NCBI GenBank assembly: GCA_013396655.1
Contig: WBMV01002647.1
Location: 485,695 to 549,694, forward strand
Direction of reading: 5' to 3'
Source of the DNA: Campylorhamphus procurvoides
Lineage: Eukaryota; Chordata; Aves; Passeriformes; Dendrocolaptidae
DNA length: 64,000 bases
Under the pieces are notes generated by a model that saw only the letters and a list, made by a program, of their open reading frames with translations, was not told the origin of the DNA and did no database searches. Shown here piece by piece: positions 1 through 11,490 of the stretch (position 1 is the stretch's first letter; the number at the start of each line of letters is the position of its first letter). The translations under genes and the position numbers were made by a program.

Positions 1-911
1 TTTCATTTTAGCTGACATATCTGATACCGTTTATACTCACTATGTTTATTCCCATACATTTAAGCACTTGCCAGTCACCAGTGGTTTAAATCAACTTTTA
101 TGTGAAGAAAAGAGAATTATTACTCACTCTGTAGTACCAGTGTTTCTCTGACTCAAGTTTCCAAATGTAACTCCCACAGCCTACCTTTTTCCTCTGCAGA
201 TGCAGGCTTTCAGCCACCACAGGATGGGAGGCTGTGCTCAGCCTACCTTCTGTGTCTCTCATGGGAAGATGCTAGTCACAAACAGCATTGCTATTCAGGC
301 TTGCTCAAGTGGAGAACCCTGACAGTCATAGATACAACCCATGAGTTATGTTGACTTCAAAATCCACAGTTAATATGGTCATTCCTTTTGCAATGACTGT
401 TGCCAAGCAACTTGCTTCTGGTTCCCAATCACAAGTAGAGAACCTAAGGCAGAAAAGATAAGGTACACACTGGATTTTCCTATGCTTAGGAAAATTTTGG
501 ATTATAGAGTCACTGATTCTTCTTTCATACTGTACTGTACTGTAACAGTGAAGAAAAAGATTTAATTCTTAAGTTAAACCCACAATACATACAAATATGT
601 GACCATCTCTACATGAGGAAATGTGATTCTATTTTCAAATGTTTGGACTAGCTTGAGGTTGATATTCTGTTGGGGGCTTTGGTGTAGTTGGTACCACACT
701 AGATAAGGGCGCCTCAAAAAAGATGTTATAATACCACCTTTGTAGAACGGAAGTTTCCCTGTTCTGTGTCTCTTGCTGCCTGCAGAAAACCAGGAAAATG
801 CACATTGCTTCCACAACTTACTGCTAATTTCAGAAAACTGAGCTCAGTGTTTTTAATCCCATTCTGAAAGGGGGTCATGCTGTCAGGAACAATGTTTCAC
901 TTTCTCTGCAG
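1..911. other. TTC26 intron upstream of the penultimate exon
   Basis: No exon is recognisable here. The preceding TTC26 exon, which should carry TPR-repeat residues, is not in the window and must lie further left. The stretch ends in a pyrimidine-rich acceptor (tttctctgcag) at 901-911. No repeat family was recognised. Confidence 0.6.
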
Positions 912-1045
912 ATGCGTCAGTTTTACTATTCAGCCAAAGCGTTTGATGTTCTGGAGAGACTGGACAATAATCCTGAATACTGGGAAGGCAAGAGAGGTGC
1001 TTGTGTGGGTGTATTTCAAATGATCTTAGCCGGCCGAGAAGAAAA
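912..1045 (+). CDS. TTC26: TTC26/IFT56 penultimate coding exon
   Basis: TTC26 (IFT56, tetratricopeptide repeat protein 26) is a subunit of intraflagellar transport complex B and helps carry a subset of motility proteins into cilia. The exon reads [20 protein letters not shown] and then [20 protein letters not shown], which matches the conserved C-terminal region of vertebrate IFT56 closely. It begins after a good acceptor and ends at a GTGAGT donor (1046). It leaves phase 2, which fits the next exon exactly. The initial ATG is an internal methionine, not a start codon. The gene is 5'-truncated by the window edge, so only about 82 C-terminal residues of a roughly 550-residue protein are present. 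The reading frame shows no damage. Confidence 0.95.
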
Positions 1046-2376
1046 GTGAGTATTTTGTGTTGTATCTGAATTTATTTTGCTCTTTTCCTATTTTGAGGTA
1101 GCTGTAACCCAGAATCATAACCTTAGTTTTAGGACTACATATCTTCTTCCAGTTCTTTATTGACCTTTCAGACAGTAGACACTCTGGCCAGTGGTTCCAT
1201 ATACAGTTTCCAATTTGAAGTGTATCTTCCACACCAATATATGGTGAAGAATATCTTATCAGTGAATGCTATAAACTGTAAGATACCAAAATACATTAGT
1301 CATCATACTAGAAAAAGCTGGGTTATAAATGTAGTAGTATGTTCATGAGCTGGGGCAAAACAACCGTATTTTATGTGGACCGCATAAGAATGGAAAACTC
1401 TTACATGACATTTTAAGGTTCATAGAACAGAATGTTTACTCAATGTTGTAAGAAGGACATGATTTCACCAGTCAATAGATGAGACTGTGTTTTTCACTAA
1501 AATACGCTTTCTGAAGACACTGGCCATCTGAGACAAATATATTTACTTGATGAAAGCTTAAAGGAAATCATCTGTGTTACTGATCATTTTGTTTTTGGCC
1601 CATTTCACTGTATGGGAGAATGAGAGAGGGTAGTGAGGCTGTATTTAAGAACGGCTCCCTTGTGAATATTCTGCTGTGATGCCAGATGGCCATTGTCCTC
1701 TGGCCAAAGTTGCTGTTTCCTACATGACTGACAGGTGTGTATCTTGGCTTCTACACCTTCCTTCTATTCACTTCTCTGCTGGAATAATCTCATTAACTAC
1801 TGCACCTTTCAAGTGTCCTTTTATCAATCACTGCAGCAGATGCAGTAAAATATACAAAGCTTGTCTGTTTTTCCAAATATGCAAACAAGTTCTTACTGCA
1901 AAGTAGCTGGCTAACTGCAGCAGGATGCTGGTTTATTCTACTGCTGATGTTCATTTCCATGTTATTTGTGTTTATGTGTAAGGTGCTTTGGAAGTATTAA
2001 GCTAGATGTTGCCATACTAGGGACTAGTAAATAACATTAAAGAGGAAAAAAAAAGTTTACATTGTTCTGGGGAACTATTTTGCAAGAGTAAGGATTTATA
2101 TATAAATACATATGCACAGAGTACACTCTAAACTAATTACATTTTGCTGATTTTTTTTTTTGCTTTAAATTTCTCTACAATTGTATAGAAGACTTTTGTT
2201 TAGTTTGTTGGGTTTTGTATCTGGGATCTCATCAGCTGTGCATTTTAACCTATTCATGCACTGCAGATGAATTGACTTCTCTGTCTAGGACGCACCATGT
2301 TTTGCAAAACAGTAGGTAGTTTATTGTGTCACTCGGGTTTTACCCTCATTTAAATCTTTGCTTTTCACCTTTGTAG
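1046..2376 (+). other. TTC26 last intron
   Basis: This is a GT-AG intron between the two visible TTC26 exons. It is A/T-rich with short T runs (for example 2151-2161). No coding exon, RNA gene or recognisable repeat was found. Short open frames here lack splice or coding support. Confidence 0.85.
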
Positions 2377-2488
2377 AGAGACTCTGCGGGAAGTACTGCA
2401 TCTTCTGAAGAGCACTGGTAATTCTCAAGTAGAATACATTGTCCGCATCATGAAAAAGTGGGCCAAGGAGAACAGAGTCCCTGTTTAA
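2377..2488 (+). CDS. TTC26: TTC26/IFT56 terminal coding exon with stop
   Basis: This is the terminal exon of the intraflagellar transport protein. It continues the phase-2 codon from 1045 and reads KETLREVLHLLKSTGNSQVE then YIVRIMKKWAKENRVPV, followed by TAA at 2486-2488. The C-terminal KKWAKENRVPV tail is nearly invariant in vertebrate IFT56, so the end of the protein is secure. The acceptor is ttcacctttgtag. TTC26 transcription runs toward UBN2, and the stop codon lies about 16 kb from UBN2 exon 1, as in the human TTC26-UBN2 arrangement. Confidence 0.96.
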
Positions 2489-2962
2489 GTCAATGCCACA
2501 GAATGAACCGGGTCAGTTGCTACTGTATGTCTGGCTTCAAGATGTGGGTCTTGGTTTCTCCTGTACATTCTATCACCTTCCTTGTAGGACTTTAGACATT
2601 CAAGCTGGTTATCCCAGCTGAGGAAGAGTGTACTGCAGTGAGATTGCCAAACATTCGGCATGTTGGTTCCTTTTTTAATTAAAACTTTTTATCTCTATTC
2701 CTCAAATTTTCATTTTTTCAGTAGTAATTTCAACTGTCCACAAGTAAAGTGCTTCTCGAATGTTCCCCAGATTTCTGCACAAGAGTTACTGAACATTTTG
2801 TGGGGGTTTTTTTTCCAGCAAGCCTTCTGGCTTTTGGAGAAGAATCATTTGTTACATGAGTGAGAGAAACCTACTTCAGCAAGTGGTAGAATGTGGGAAA
2901 TAGAGATGATAGTGGTGATAACCAAAAGCCACTTCTAGGGTCAGATAATACAAAAGACTTAT
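2489..2962 (+). other. TTC26: TTC26 3' UTR and candidate poly(A) signal
   Basis: Sequence following the TTC26 stop. A candidate ATTAAA poly(A) signal lies at 2678-2683 in a T-rich stretch, about 190 bases after the stop. Use of this site is inferred. Later AATAAA motifs (for example near 7912) could serve longer isoforms. A 67-codon open frame at 2660-2863 has no coding support. Confidence 0.45.
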
Positions 2963-3275
2963 CACAGAATCATAGAATGGAAGGGACCTTGAAGATCATC
3001 TAGTTCCAACCCCCTTGCCATGGGCAGGGACACCTTTCACTAGATCAGGTTGCTCAGAGCTCCATCGAACCTAGCCTTAAACACTTCCAGGGATGAAGCA
3101 TACACAACTTCTCTGGGCAGCTTGTTCCAGTGCCTCACCATCCTCACAGTAAAGAATTTCTTCCTAATATCTAAGATAAACCTACTCTCTTTCAGTTTGA
3201 AGCCCTTTCTCCTTGTCCTGTCACTGCATGCCCTTGTAAAAGTGTCTCTTCATCTTTTTTGTAGGACTTCTACAT
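2963..3275 (-). repeat. CR1 LINE 3' fragment
   Basis: The + strand shows the complement of a CR1 3' end: a tcatagaatgg start, the ggaccttgaagatcatctag and gttccaacccccttgccatg blocks, then the conserved cttgttccagtgcctcacc and gtaaagaatttcttcctaat blocks. The element therefore lies on the minus strand. It is 5'-truncated, as most CR1 copies are, and carries no ORF2. CR1 is the dominant LINE of birds and supports an avian source. Confidence 0.95.
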
Positions 3276-3741
3276 ATTACCTGTGTGGGGTAAAATACAA
3301 ACTATATTCAGAGCACTATCCTTTTTCTGGATAAATTCCAATAATTAATACCTTAATTTCTTTTTTTCTTCTCCTCTGAGAGGATTGTTATCTCTCTATC
3401 ATCTTTTTTGCAGCATGGAGATTTATTTGACTGTATTGTTCAGTCTTATTTTGAAGTTTAACACTCAAAACATTTATGTTAATTTAGTGTAGGAATCTGA
3501 TGGATAAAAAGATGTTTTGAATAATTTTCTTCAGGACTTAGCACTGTCATGAGCAACTTATTCAATATACTTTTGGATTTATTATACTGTCCTATTTTTT
3601 AAGGAGAACAGTTCAGGGAGTATATAATTCTAAAAGAAGGCAACAGTTGTAACATAAAAATGTGTTATTCATTTGGTAGTTGTGATGGCTTTGAACAAAT
3701 TACTGGAAGACTGAGACTCCAAACAAGTCACTTTGTTTTTA
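3276..3741. other. Intergenic, no gene seen
   Basis: A/T-rich unique-looking sequence between the CR1 fragment and the retroviral LTR. I see no exon, RNA gene or clear repeat. Confidence 0.6.
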
Positions 3742-4319
3742 TGTTAACCTCTCCCCATCCCCTCCAATAATGAAGGGACAATATAAAGAGATATAAGTAA
3801 AAAAATTAATAGCAGTCACTACAAAGGTACAAAGGAAAGCAGTTTAAGCTAAGAAAGAGGGGAGCTCCCATGCTGGACCACACAGCTTTGGAGGTCAAAG
3901 AAAAATATGTCAAAAGAGTTTCCACTACTTAGCGACCTCCCCCAGCCATAAAACCACAGAACTGGGGCAAAGCAAAATGTGGTAAACTTATTTCCTCCAA
4001 AATGAGGTGTGCTGCCGAAAACAGTGACTGGTGACAGCAGAAAAGTGGCAACTCTGGGCTTATGGTGGCCAGGACTCATGGGAGTTGTTTCTGGCAAGCT
4101 CTTCTGATCCAGTCCAGGCCATGGTAGCAGTGACCACCGTCCATGGCTAGGCCTGAGAAGAATAGTTGCCCCGCCCTCCAGTGCCGAGGAAAGAGCATGT
4201 GCCCTTCCCCTTCTGGTCCACAGGGTTTTTTTTCCCTGTCAAGCCCATGCCCCCCATGATGACGTGATGGTATGAATATTCATCACTAAAGCTCCACCCC
4301 AGTTTTTGGAACTATAACA
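3742..4319 (-). repeat. Retroviral LTR (3' LTR of the minus-strand element)
   Basis: The right boundary is well supported. In element sense a purine-rich tract (about 4320-4335) is followed by TGTTATAGTT, a typical LTR start. The left boundary at 3742 (tgttaacctc on +) is a guess, based on a matching TGTTA inverted terminal repeat and a plausible length of about 578 bases. No clear AATAAA was located inside. Confidence 0.5.
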
Positions 4320-4335
4320 TTATCCACCCCTTATT
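4320..4335 (-). other. Polypurine tract of the retroviral element
   Basis: Read on the minus strand this is AATAAGGGGTGGATA, immediately before the inferred LTR start TGTTATAG. A purine run abutting the 3' LTR is the primer site for plus-strand DNA synthesis in retroviruses. Its position fixes the element's orientation. Confidence 0.6.
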
Positions 4336-4368
4336 CTATACCATCCATATCATGCCCAGATTAACTAT

Positions 4369-4410
4369 CAACTATATACATACATATATATATGCACATA
4401 TACAAACAAA
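4369..4410. repeat. TA/CA-rich simple repeat
   Basis: Alternating tatataca, catatata and cacatatac motifs form a short dinucleotide-like tract inside the retroviral remnant, between integrase and the LTR. Confidence 0.6.
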
Positions 4411-4599
4411 GGTATTATTTCAATAACCACTGACTATTCCTCCAGGATGTTTTGTTGAGTTCATTTAGTCCATGGGGTGTATGGTATACAATGGCAGTGT
4501 CATTCAGCAATGAGTATTGTATATACAATGCAATACTACAGATGGTTCTTGCACAAAATCAGGTCCCCTTGAGGTACACATTGTGTTTCCCTGTTCCTC

Positions 4600-5560
4600 T
4601 ATGTTACCTAGCAAGTGCACCTAGGTCCTTGAGCAAAAACAATCCCACAGATGGATTTGTCTTTGCTTGAGGCAGGACAAATCCTAACTGTCTTTCCTAA
4701 CATATTTCTCATCTGCACCACTTTAGTGGACTTTATCTCTCTCTATGGAAGGATTTCTGATTGGGCAGGTCCAGCTCAATTCATAGAGCCTCTAGTGTTA
4801 ACTAACCAGGTTTCCTTCACTAAATGTTCATCCCAATGTTTGAAGGTCCCACCGCCCCTTGCCTTCAATGTGGTTTTTAACAGTGCATTGCACAGTTCAA
4901 TTTTCCCAGAGGCTGGTGCACAATAAGGGATATGATATACCCACTCACTACCATCCTCTCTGGCCCAGGTGTCTCTGAGGGTATTTTTGAAATGAGTCCC
5001 GCTGTCTGACTCGACTGTTTTTGGGGTGCCACACTGCCACAGGAATAGCTTTCAAGGCCCAGGATGGTGTTCCAGGCAGTAGTGTGAGGCATGGGGTACA
5101 TCTCCAGCCATCCAGTGGTTGTTTCCACCATTGTAAGCACACAGCTCTTGCCTTGGTGGGTTTGTGGGAATGTGATGTAATCAATCTGCCACGCCCCTCC
5201 ATATTTTTATTTCAACCATTGTCCCCCATACTACAGGGGTTTTACTCACTTGGCCTGCTTGATTGCAGCACATGTTTCACAGTTATGGATAACCTAGGAG
5301 ATAGTGTGGTTAAGTCCATCCCTTGATCATGAGCCTATCTGTATGTTGCATCTCTTCCCTGAAGACCTGAGGCATCATGGGCCCACCAAACCAGAAATAG
5401 TTCACCCTTATGTTGCCAGTCCAGATGTACCTGAGACACTTTAATCTTGGCAGCATAATCCACCTGTTTGTTGTTGCAATGCTTCTCATTAGCCTGACTC
5501 TCAGATATGTGTGCACCTATATGATGGACTTTCATGATCCACTTCTCCACTCCAGCAGTG
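4600..5560 (-). pseudogene. Retroviral integrase remnant
   Basis: On the minus strand, fragments of an integrase are recognisable in order. There is a zinc-binding region (histidines near 5400-5370 and a CETCAAIK block near 5250), catalytic-core text including LTMVETTTGW near 5130, and a SGKIE-type segment near 4900. Pieces fall in at least two frames with stops between them, so the gene is dead. In a live element it would insert viral DNA into host chromosomes. The sequence after it runs directly into the polypurine tract without an env gene. Confidence 0.8.
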
Positions 5561-6240
5561 ATGCCTTGCCATGCTTCAACAGCCCAGGCAGATTTCCCTC
5601 TGTGCTGCCAACGGGCCTTTTTCCATCAGTCCAGCTACCCCCACAGAGCATTTGCTACCATCCACATATCAATGTAGAGGTAGAGTATTGGCCACTTCTC
5701 TCTATTTCAGCGATATCTAAAGCCAGCTGGACAGTTTTCAGCTCTGCATCTGGATCTGACTTGATCCACCTTGTCCCTCAGTAGCTTCTGCGACGCTGTG
5801 TAGGGCCCCATACAGCAGCTTTGCATTTTTGGTTTGTCCCTAAAATACAACAGGAACCATCAGCAAAGAGAGCATATTGCTTTTCATTTTATGGTAACTG
5901 ATTTTACGGTGGGGCCTCCTCAGCACATACCACCTGCTCCTCTTCAAATGATAGTCTAAAGTTCTCACCTTCAGACCAGTTCATGGTGATGTCCAAGATC
6001 TCTTGGTGATTAGAATTTCCTGTCCATGCTTGCTACGTGATCAGAACAATCCCCTTAATTGACATCACATCAGTGGTGTGATGTGTGGGAGGAACTTTTC
6101 CTTTGAACATCCAGCTCAGCAGTAGTAGTTGGGGTGCCAGGAGGAGGTCACTTCTGAGGTGGCCCAAACCCCTTCACATAAGCTGCCAGTAACTTTTTCA
6201 GTTGGGATATAACAGGCCTCAGATCCTTTGTATCCCTAAC
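5560..6240 (-). pseudogene. Retroviral RNase H remnant (decayed)
   Basis: Between RT and integrase on the minus strand are scattered RNase H-like pieces, such as ALDIAE near 5720 and VANALWG near 5660, interrupted by stops and frameshifts. Order and spacing agree with a pol polyprotein. The + strand open frame at 5410-5784 is only the antisense of this region. Confidence 0.6.
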
Positions 6241-6875
6241 TCAACAACCCCGGAGGTTTTCCTCAGGTCTCCCCAGGCACTTTTTGCCAGAGGCTCCAGG
6301 TAGGACCATTCTCCCAGCTGTAGTGTAGAGCACATTTTTTACAGCCTGTCCTCTTTTGACTGGCTCAAGGGCTACTGCATGAGCAGTCTTTTGTTTGATC
6401 TGTTCAAAGGCTTGTTGTTGTTCAGGGCCCCGCTTGAAATCATTTTTCCATGTCACAAGGTAGAGAGGGCTTAAAATCCGACTGTACTCTGGGATATGCA
6501 TTCTCCAAAAACCCACAGCACCTAAGAAGGCCTGTGTTTCCTTCTTGCTGATCGGTGGGGACATAGCGGCTATTTTGTTAATCACCTCTGTTGGAATCCG
6601 GTGATGTCCAATTTGCCACTTCACTCCTAGGAACTGAATTTCCTAGGCAGGAAAGTCCTCTTGACTTTACTTTCTTTAATGGCAAAACTGTCTTTCAGGA
6701 GAATCTGGATTGTCTTCTCCCCTTTCTCAAAAACTTCCTCTGCCATGTTCCTCCATACAACAATGTCATCAATGTAATATAAGTGTTCTGGAGCCTCACC
6801 CTTTTCCAGTGCAGTCTGGATCAGCCCAGGCAAGTGGTGGGGCTGTGTTTCCACCCCTTGGGCAGTAAGTTCCAA
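6241..6875 (-). pseudogene. Retroviral reverse transcriptase remnant
   Basis: Two adjoining minus-strand frames, 6875-6627 and 6624-6241, form the palm-to-connection part of a retroviral RT. The first holds the catalytic YIDDIVVW box near 6775. The second holds KETQAFLGAVGFWR and the following connection-domain residues. The upstream fingers and palm (including the first catalytic aspartate) are missing, because the sequence jumps to an LTR tip at 6879. A frame change near 6626 separates the two parts. It is an old, non-functional copy. Confidence 0.9.
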
Positions 6876-6878
6876 GTG

Positions 6879-6928
6879 TATGAATATTCATCAGTAAAGC
6901 TCCACCCCCTGGCTTTGTAACCATAACT
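6879..6928 (-). repeat. Residual tip of the 5' LTR
   Basis: About 50 bases that match 4272-4319: both begin gtatgaatattcatca, share taaagctccacccc, and continue with similar bases to an ataac edge. This places the U3 start of the upstream LTR directly beside RT, implying a deletion of the rest of that LTR plus leader, gag and protease. Confidence 0.7.
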
Positions 6929-9900
6929 GTAGTGAACAACATTTGTATATTATTTGTAAAAAGAAACTTTAAATTTTACAAATTTGTAAAATACTAAAGT
7001 ATTTTTTTATCTTTTTGGAGGAATTCAGAATGCCATATTCTTTACTGTCTGTTCATTGATTAAAGCTCTTAGTTGAATGTCTGGTTGGTCTTTGTCGCTT
7101 CATACTGCAGAAGTTGAAATAGTATATTCATTTTGATGTGGAAGAGGGCAGGTTTGTGGCTGGTCATTAAGTACATCTTCATTAATCAGTCAAAGGCAAG
7201 ACAATAGCCTTGGTCCTGATCTTATGGTAGTTTGCTGAAAATAAGGCAGCTAAGTATATATGGAGCATACACACCTCTCTGCCATTTAACATGTCAGTGT
7301 TTTTACTGCTTTAAGCAAAAAATGTGGGCATCATCATTCAGGTGTCTAGAAATACATTGACAGTTGGGGCTACTTGCATTTACATCTAGAAACCAATCCA
7401 TCATACTAGCAACAATAACAGAGCCTTTCAGAAGGGGCAGGGATATGTTACACTCATTCAAAAAAGGTGTGAAAGGAGCAGCATTTTCACTGAAAGCAGT
7501 TACAAAACATGTTTCACTTGTAAATGGCATTTTTCTTTTCCATCCCAGTTTAATTAACTTGGAAACAGATTGGGAATACAATTATGAATCTTGGTACAAA
7601 GCTTCGAAAAATGATGTTGGTAGCTTTGTAGCAGATGTTAAATGCATCTAATTACTCCCTTTATTGAAGCTTAACCTGCAGGACAGCTGAAGAGCATCCA
7701 AATCCATTACAGACCATTTTATGTGTTAGTTGAATCTTCTGAAATAAGCGTGATGGCATTGCAGCATAACGGCTTGGGGAGTAATTTTAATTCTCGTCTG
7801 TGACCAGTGAAGAAGTTTTTTAAAACTTCACCTTTATTTACTGTAATCATAATGTCATATTTGATATGCTAAATAATGTGGAGTTTAGCACAGTGCATTT
7901 TATTGACTGGTAATAAAGCTTTTGTCATTTAAGATATAATAGAGGGCTGCAGAGCTTTGCCTTGAGCAGTGATGAAATAAAAGATACATATTGTCTTAGC
8001 ATTTAGGTCTTGGTAATGGAACAGATATGTAGGTACTATTAAAATGCAGAACAAGAAAAGTACTGAAATATTGGTGTTTTATTTTACCTTAGAAATAGAT
8101 CTAGAATGTATCTTTCATTGTTTAACCTGGGATCTTACTCAAAGAACAGATGTGAAAATAGGAGGTGCCTTAGTTGATACGGAAGTAGAATTTAATAAAG
8201 TATATCTAAAGCGGTTTCTCAGATAGAGTTAACAAAATTTTATCTCTGCCCATTTCCCTAAACTATGGAAATTCAAGGAGTGAAGGTATTCTAAATAGGA
8301 TGTCTAGAAGTGAAGGTAGATGTGGAGGAAAAAAACAAAAGTGACCTATTCAGAACAAATAGGCAGTGAAGGATGCATGCGCAGTCAGGGAAATATGGGT
8401 GAGTTTACTGGGTCAGGAGTACGTGAATATAAAACTGAAACAGTGGCATTTCAGATAATGTAGTGAAAGGGAGATTAAGGTAGAAAGAAATTGCTGCATC
8501 ATCAGAATTTCAAGGAAGAGTATGGAAATTACAGTTATTTCTTATATTCTGAATAATCATCTGTTTCTGGGGGAAAAAAGCTATATAGAATGCACAGAAG
8601 ATACTGTGTTAGCAATCACATCACTAATAGTGACCGGTAGAGAAAGCCAAACCCAAAACAGCATGTCAGTGCTTTTCATTGGGTGCTAACCCATTTCTGA
8701 TATGGAAGTCAACTGTGAATTAAACTTTGTAATACCTGAACATCTATGCCAGTAACATCTAAGTGAATTACACTGCAGAGGAGGACATTTATCCTGTCTG
8801 CTGCTCTAAGTGAGTTCCAGAATAACATCTGCTTTGGCCAGCATATGAACTGATCCAATATATCTTGGTTTACTTCTGGAATCCAGCATATATCTTGTAC
8901 TAACAGCTGGAGCCAAGTAATGTACTAAACTGGAAGTGGCAAGTTCATTGTGAAAGAAAAATCACATCACATTCCAGCTCTGGACTGTAGCAGGCATTTT
9001 GGTTTATGTGGTTCCCTCAGCTTGAAGTTTGCTCATTGATCTTCATAAGAAAGCTGTCTAAGGCTGAATGAGCAACTTGGCCATTAGGGAGTAAAACAGA
9101 AAAGTAAACAATTACATATATAACTGTTGCTACGTGTAGCTTCGCTTTATGGGAGCTTTACATGCATTGAAGAAAAGTCTGGGTTTTGCCCATCAGTTTA
9201 CTCTTTAACTGTTTTTCCCCTCTCTTATCTCCAGAAGTAATTCCCACTCACTCTTTTTGGAGTTCCATTTCTTGACTTCTCTCTTCTCTTTTAATCTATT
9301 CATATGATCATTGAATACGTAGATAATTGCATGAAAGTGTTACCAGTAACCTTAGAATCAAATAATTAATCAACTGCTAGATAACCTGGCCTGACACTGC
9401 ACACTACAAGATGGTAGATTTCATCAGCTAATCTTTATGTTGAATCCAATAGCTAATGTGACTTACCATAAAATATTTGCCAGTAAAACTTTAGGAGTCT
9501 TAATTTGAAGGTGGATAATGCAAAATCCATAGTTTTACTTTGCAGTTTACTCAAACGGTTAAATCACATTTGCTGTTTTAGAAATTGTACCTTAATTCTA
9601 AATTGAACTTGTTTGGCCTTGTTCTCTATTATTTGATTCCTCCAACAATCACCATTGCTGTTAGCCATTAAAGCCTGGCATCCTTTGGTTTGGGTTGGGT
9701 TTTTTGGTTTGTGGTTTTTTTCATCTTTAGGTATGCATTAAGTGCAGCGAGTCAACTCTGCCTGTATAAAAGACAACTTCCCTTGTAAGGGTGTTTTCCA
9801 GGCTGGAAAACTGGCAATTGGTTTGTCAACAGACTTTTTTTCAAAAGATGGCTGCTTAGCACTGGGTATAATTTATGATTGTGTATGACATTGGAATATG

Positions 9901-11445
9901 CTCCTCCATACTGCTGCTTGCTATTCGCCTTCTCAAAGGATGCATTCATCCTTTTTGTCATATTATCATGGGGCAACTTGCATTAAATTGCTTCTCGACT
10001 GTAACATGACACTCAAGTTTTTACTGAACTGGTATTTTTCAGAGTGGTCTTTCCTTCAGAAGAAACAGCCTACTTTTAGTTCTACAAAACTATATTTTGT
10101 TTGAACAGGCTCAATTTTCCAGCTTATGCAGATCACATTGTGTGACTGTCTTATCCTCACTAATCACTAGTGTGTTTCTCTGTGGACATTTATTAGTTCT
10201 GCTTTACATCTATTTCTGGATTATCAAGGGGTCTGTTGGATCCTCCATCCTTCCAGGGGCCCCAAAACATTCTATTAACAATGACTGATGGCTGCATTTC
10301 ATCATCTGTCATTCACAACTTACTTAACAGGTACCTTATGAATACTGTATTATGCTGTTCTTTTAAATTAGGTATCTGACATCAGAAATGTATGTGTTAT
10401 ATTTGTAGATACTGCAGTATTGTTGTATTCAGGTAAACTTGTAAAAGAGCCATGTAACAGGAGATAATACTTCCCATTCATTTTTTATGAGATGTTAACA
10501 CATCCCAGAGACTGATGGAGTCCAGCAGTTCAGGTCCTTTTGCAGAATTTGAAACAACTTTTTCTTGCCCATGTAATCACATTTAGCCACACACTTAAAG
10601 CTTACTTTTTAAAAAACTTTAATTTGGAACAAATAAAGTAGACATTTCACATCTCTGAGCAAGGGATGGTTCCCAAACTCCTTACAGGTCTTGCTTAGTT
10701 GATGAATTAGCATCTATCTACAGATTTTAAAATAAAAGTCTACAGTAAGAGCTGTGACTTTTGAGAAAACACCATGTATTCTCCAAATACAAAGAGAACT
10801 TCTGTTTCAATTCATACTTATGCATGGAATTGTGCTTAACTACTCCACATTATATTATTCGTAATTCTCTAGAAGAGTTTAAAATAATGAATGTAGTAAA
10901 AGAAGTAATGGTCTTTAAAATGTTTTTACAATAGACCTTCAAGACCCTGGGTCTTCAGTTATTTTGACAGGAAATATGCTATGGGGTAGTTTGCAGCAGT
11001 TCTCAGATACAGCTGAATCTAACTAAAAAGTGAAATACTATCTATGCTGTTGTGTTTGAACTGCTCTTTCATGGATCTTTTTTTTAAGTCCTCAAACCAC
11101 ACTTTAAGCTGGCCCTTAACTGGGGATGAGTGATGGGCCTTAGACTCCACCATCTGCTCCTTGATCACTATAAGCAACTTCCATGTGGTCACCTCTGTGA
11201 AAAGACACACGTAACAGTGCAGAATTATATAATATAGAGTAACATTTTAAGAATACATATAATAATGCTAAGATTGTTTGCATCATGTAGAAAAGAACTG
11301 TGATTCAGTTCTAACAGTTATATTGCTCATTGTGACAGCTACAATTTTCTTTGATGATTTTGTCCTTCTTAAGCATAATGGGATCATTATGCCCATTTAC
11401 TCTAAAACTACTAGTAATCTTTCCCTTTCCTTACATTAGTGGGTG
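6929..11445. other. Intergenic, no gene seen
   Basis: About 4.5 kb of A/T-rich sequence between the retroviral remnant and the tandem repeat. Open frames are short and lack splice sites or recognisable homology. AATAAA motifs occur (for example near 7912) but no transcript can be assigned. No CR1 copy was recognised. Confidence 0.6.
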
Positions 11446-11490
11446 AGGCCATTAAATGAGTGGCCATTAAATGAGTAGCCATTATGTGAC
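11446..11490. repeat. Three-copy tandem repeat, 15-bp unit
   Basis: The unit ggccattaaatgagt occurs twice in a row, followed by a diverged third copy (agccattatgtgac). It sits in otherwise unique intergenic DNA. Confidence 0.85.

Larger units (their letters stand above)
3742..6928 (-). mobile_element. Deleted endogenous retrovirus, env-less (ERV-L-like)
   Basis: An old retroviral copy on the minus strand. Reading from high to low coordinates it holds an LTR tip of about 50 bases, the second half of reverse transcriptase, RNase H, integrase, a polypurine tract and a full-looking LTR. Gag, protease, the start of RT and most of the 5' LTR are absent. No envelope-like sequence lies between integrase and the LTR. 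The pol frame is broken by stops and frameshifts, so nothing functional is encoded. YIDD-type RT plus absence of env suggests a class III (ERV-L-like) avian family; that assignment is an inference. No convincing target-site duplication was found. Confidence 0.88.

Noticed and set aside
3050..3334. 94-codon + strand ORF
   Set aside because: It is a translation through the complement of a CR1 3' end.
5410..5784. 124-codon + strand ORF
   Set aside because: It is the antisense of the retroviral RNase H-integrase junction, which is coding-like on the minus strand.
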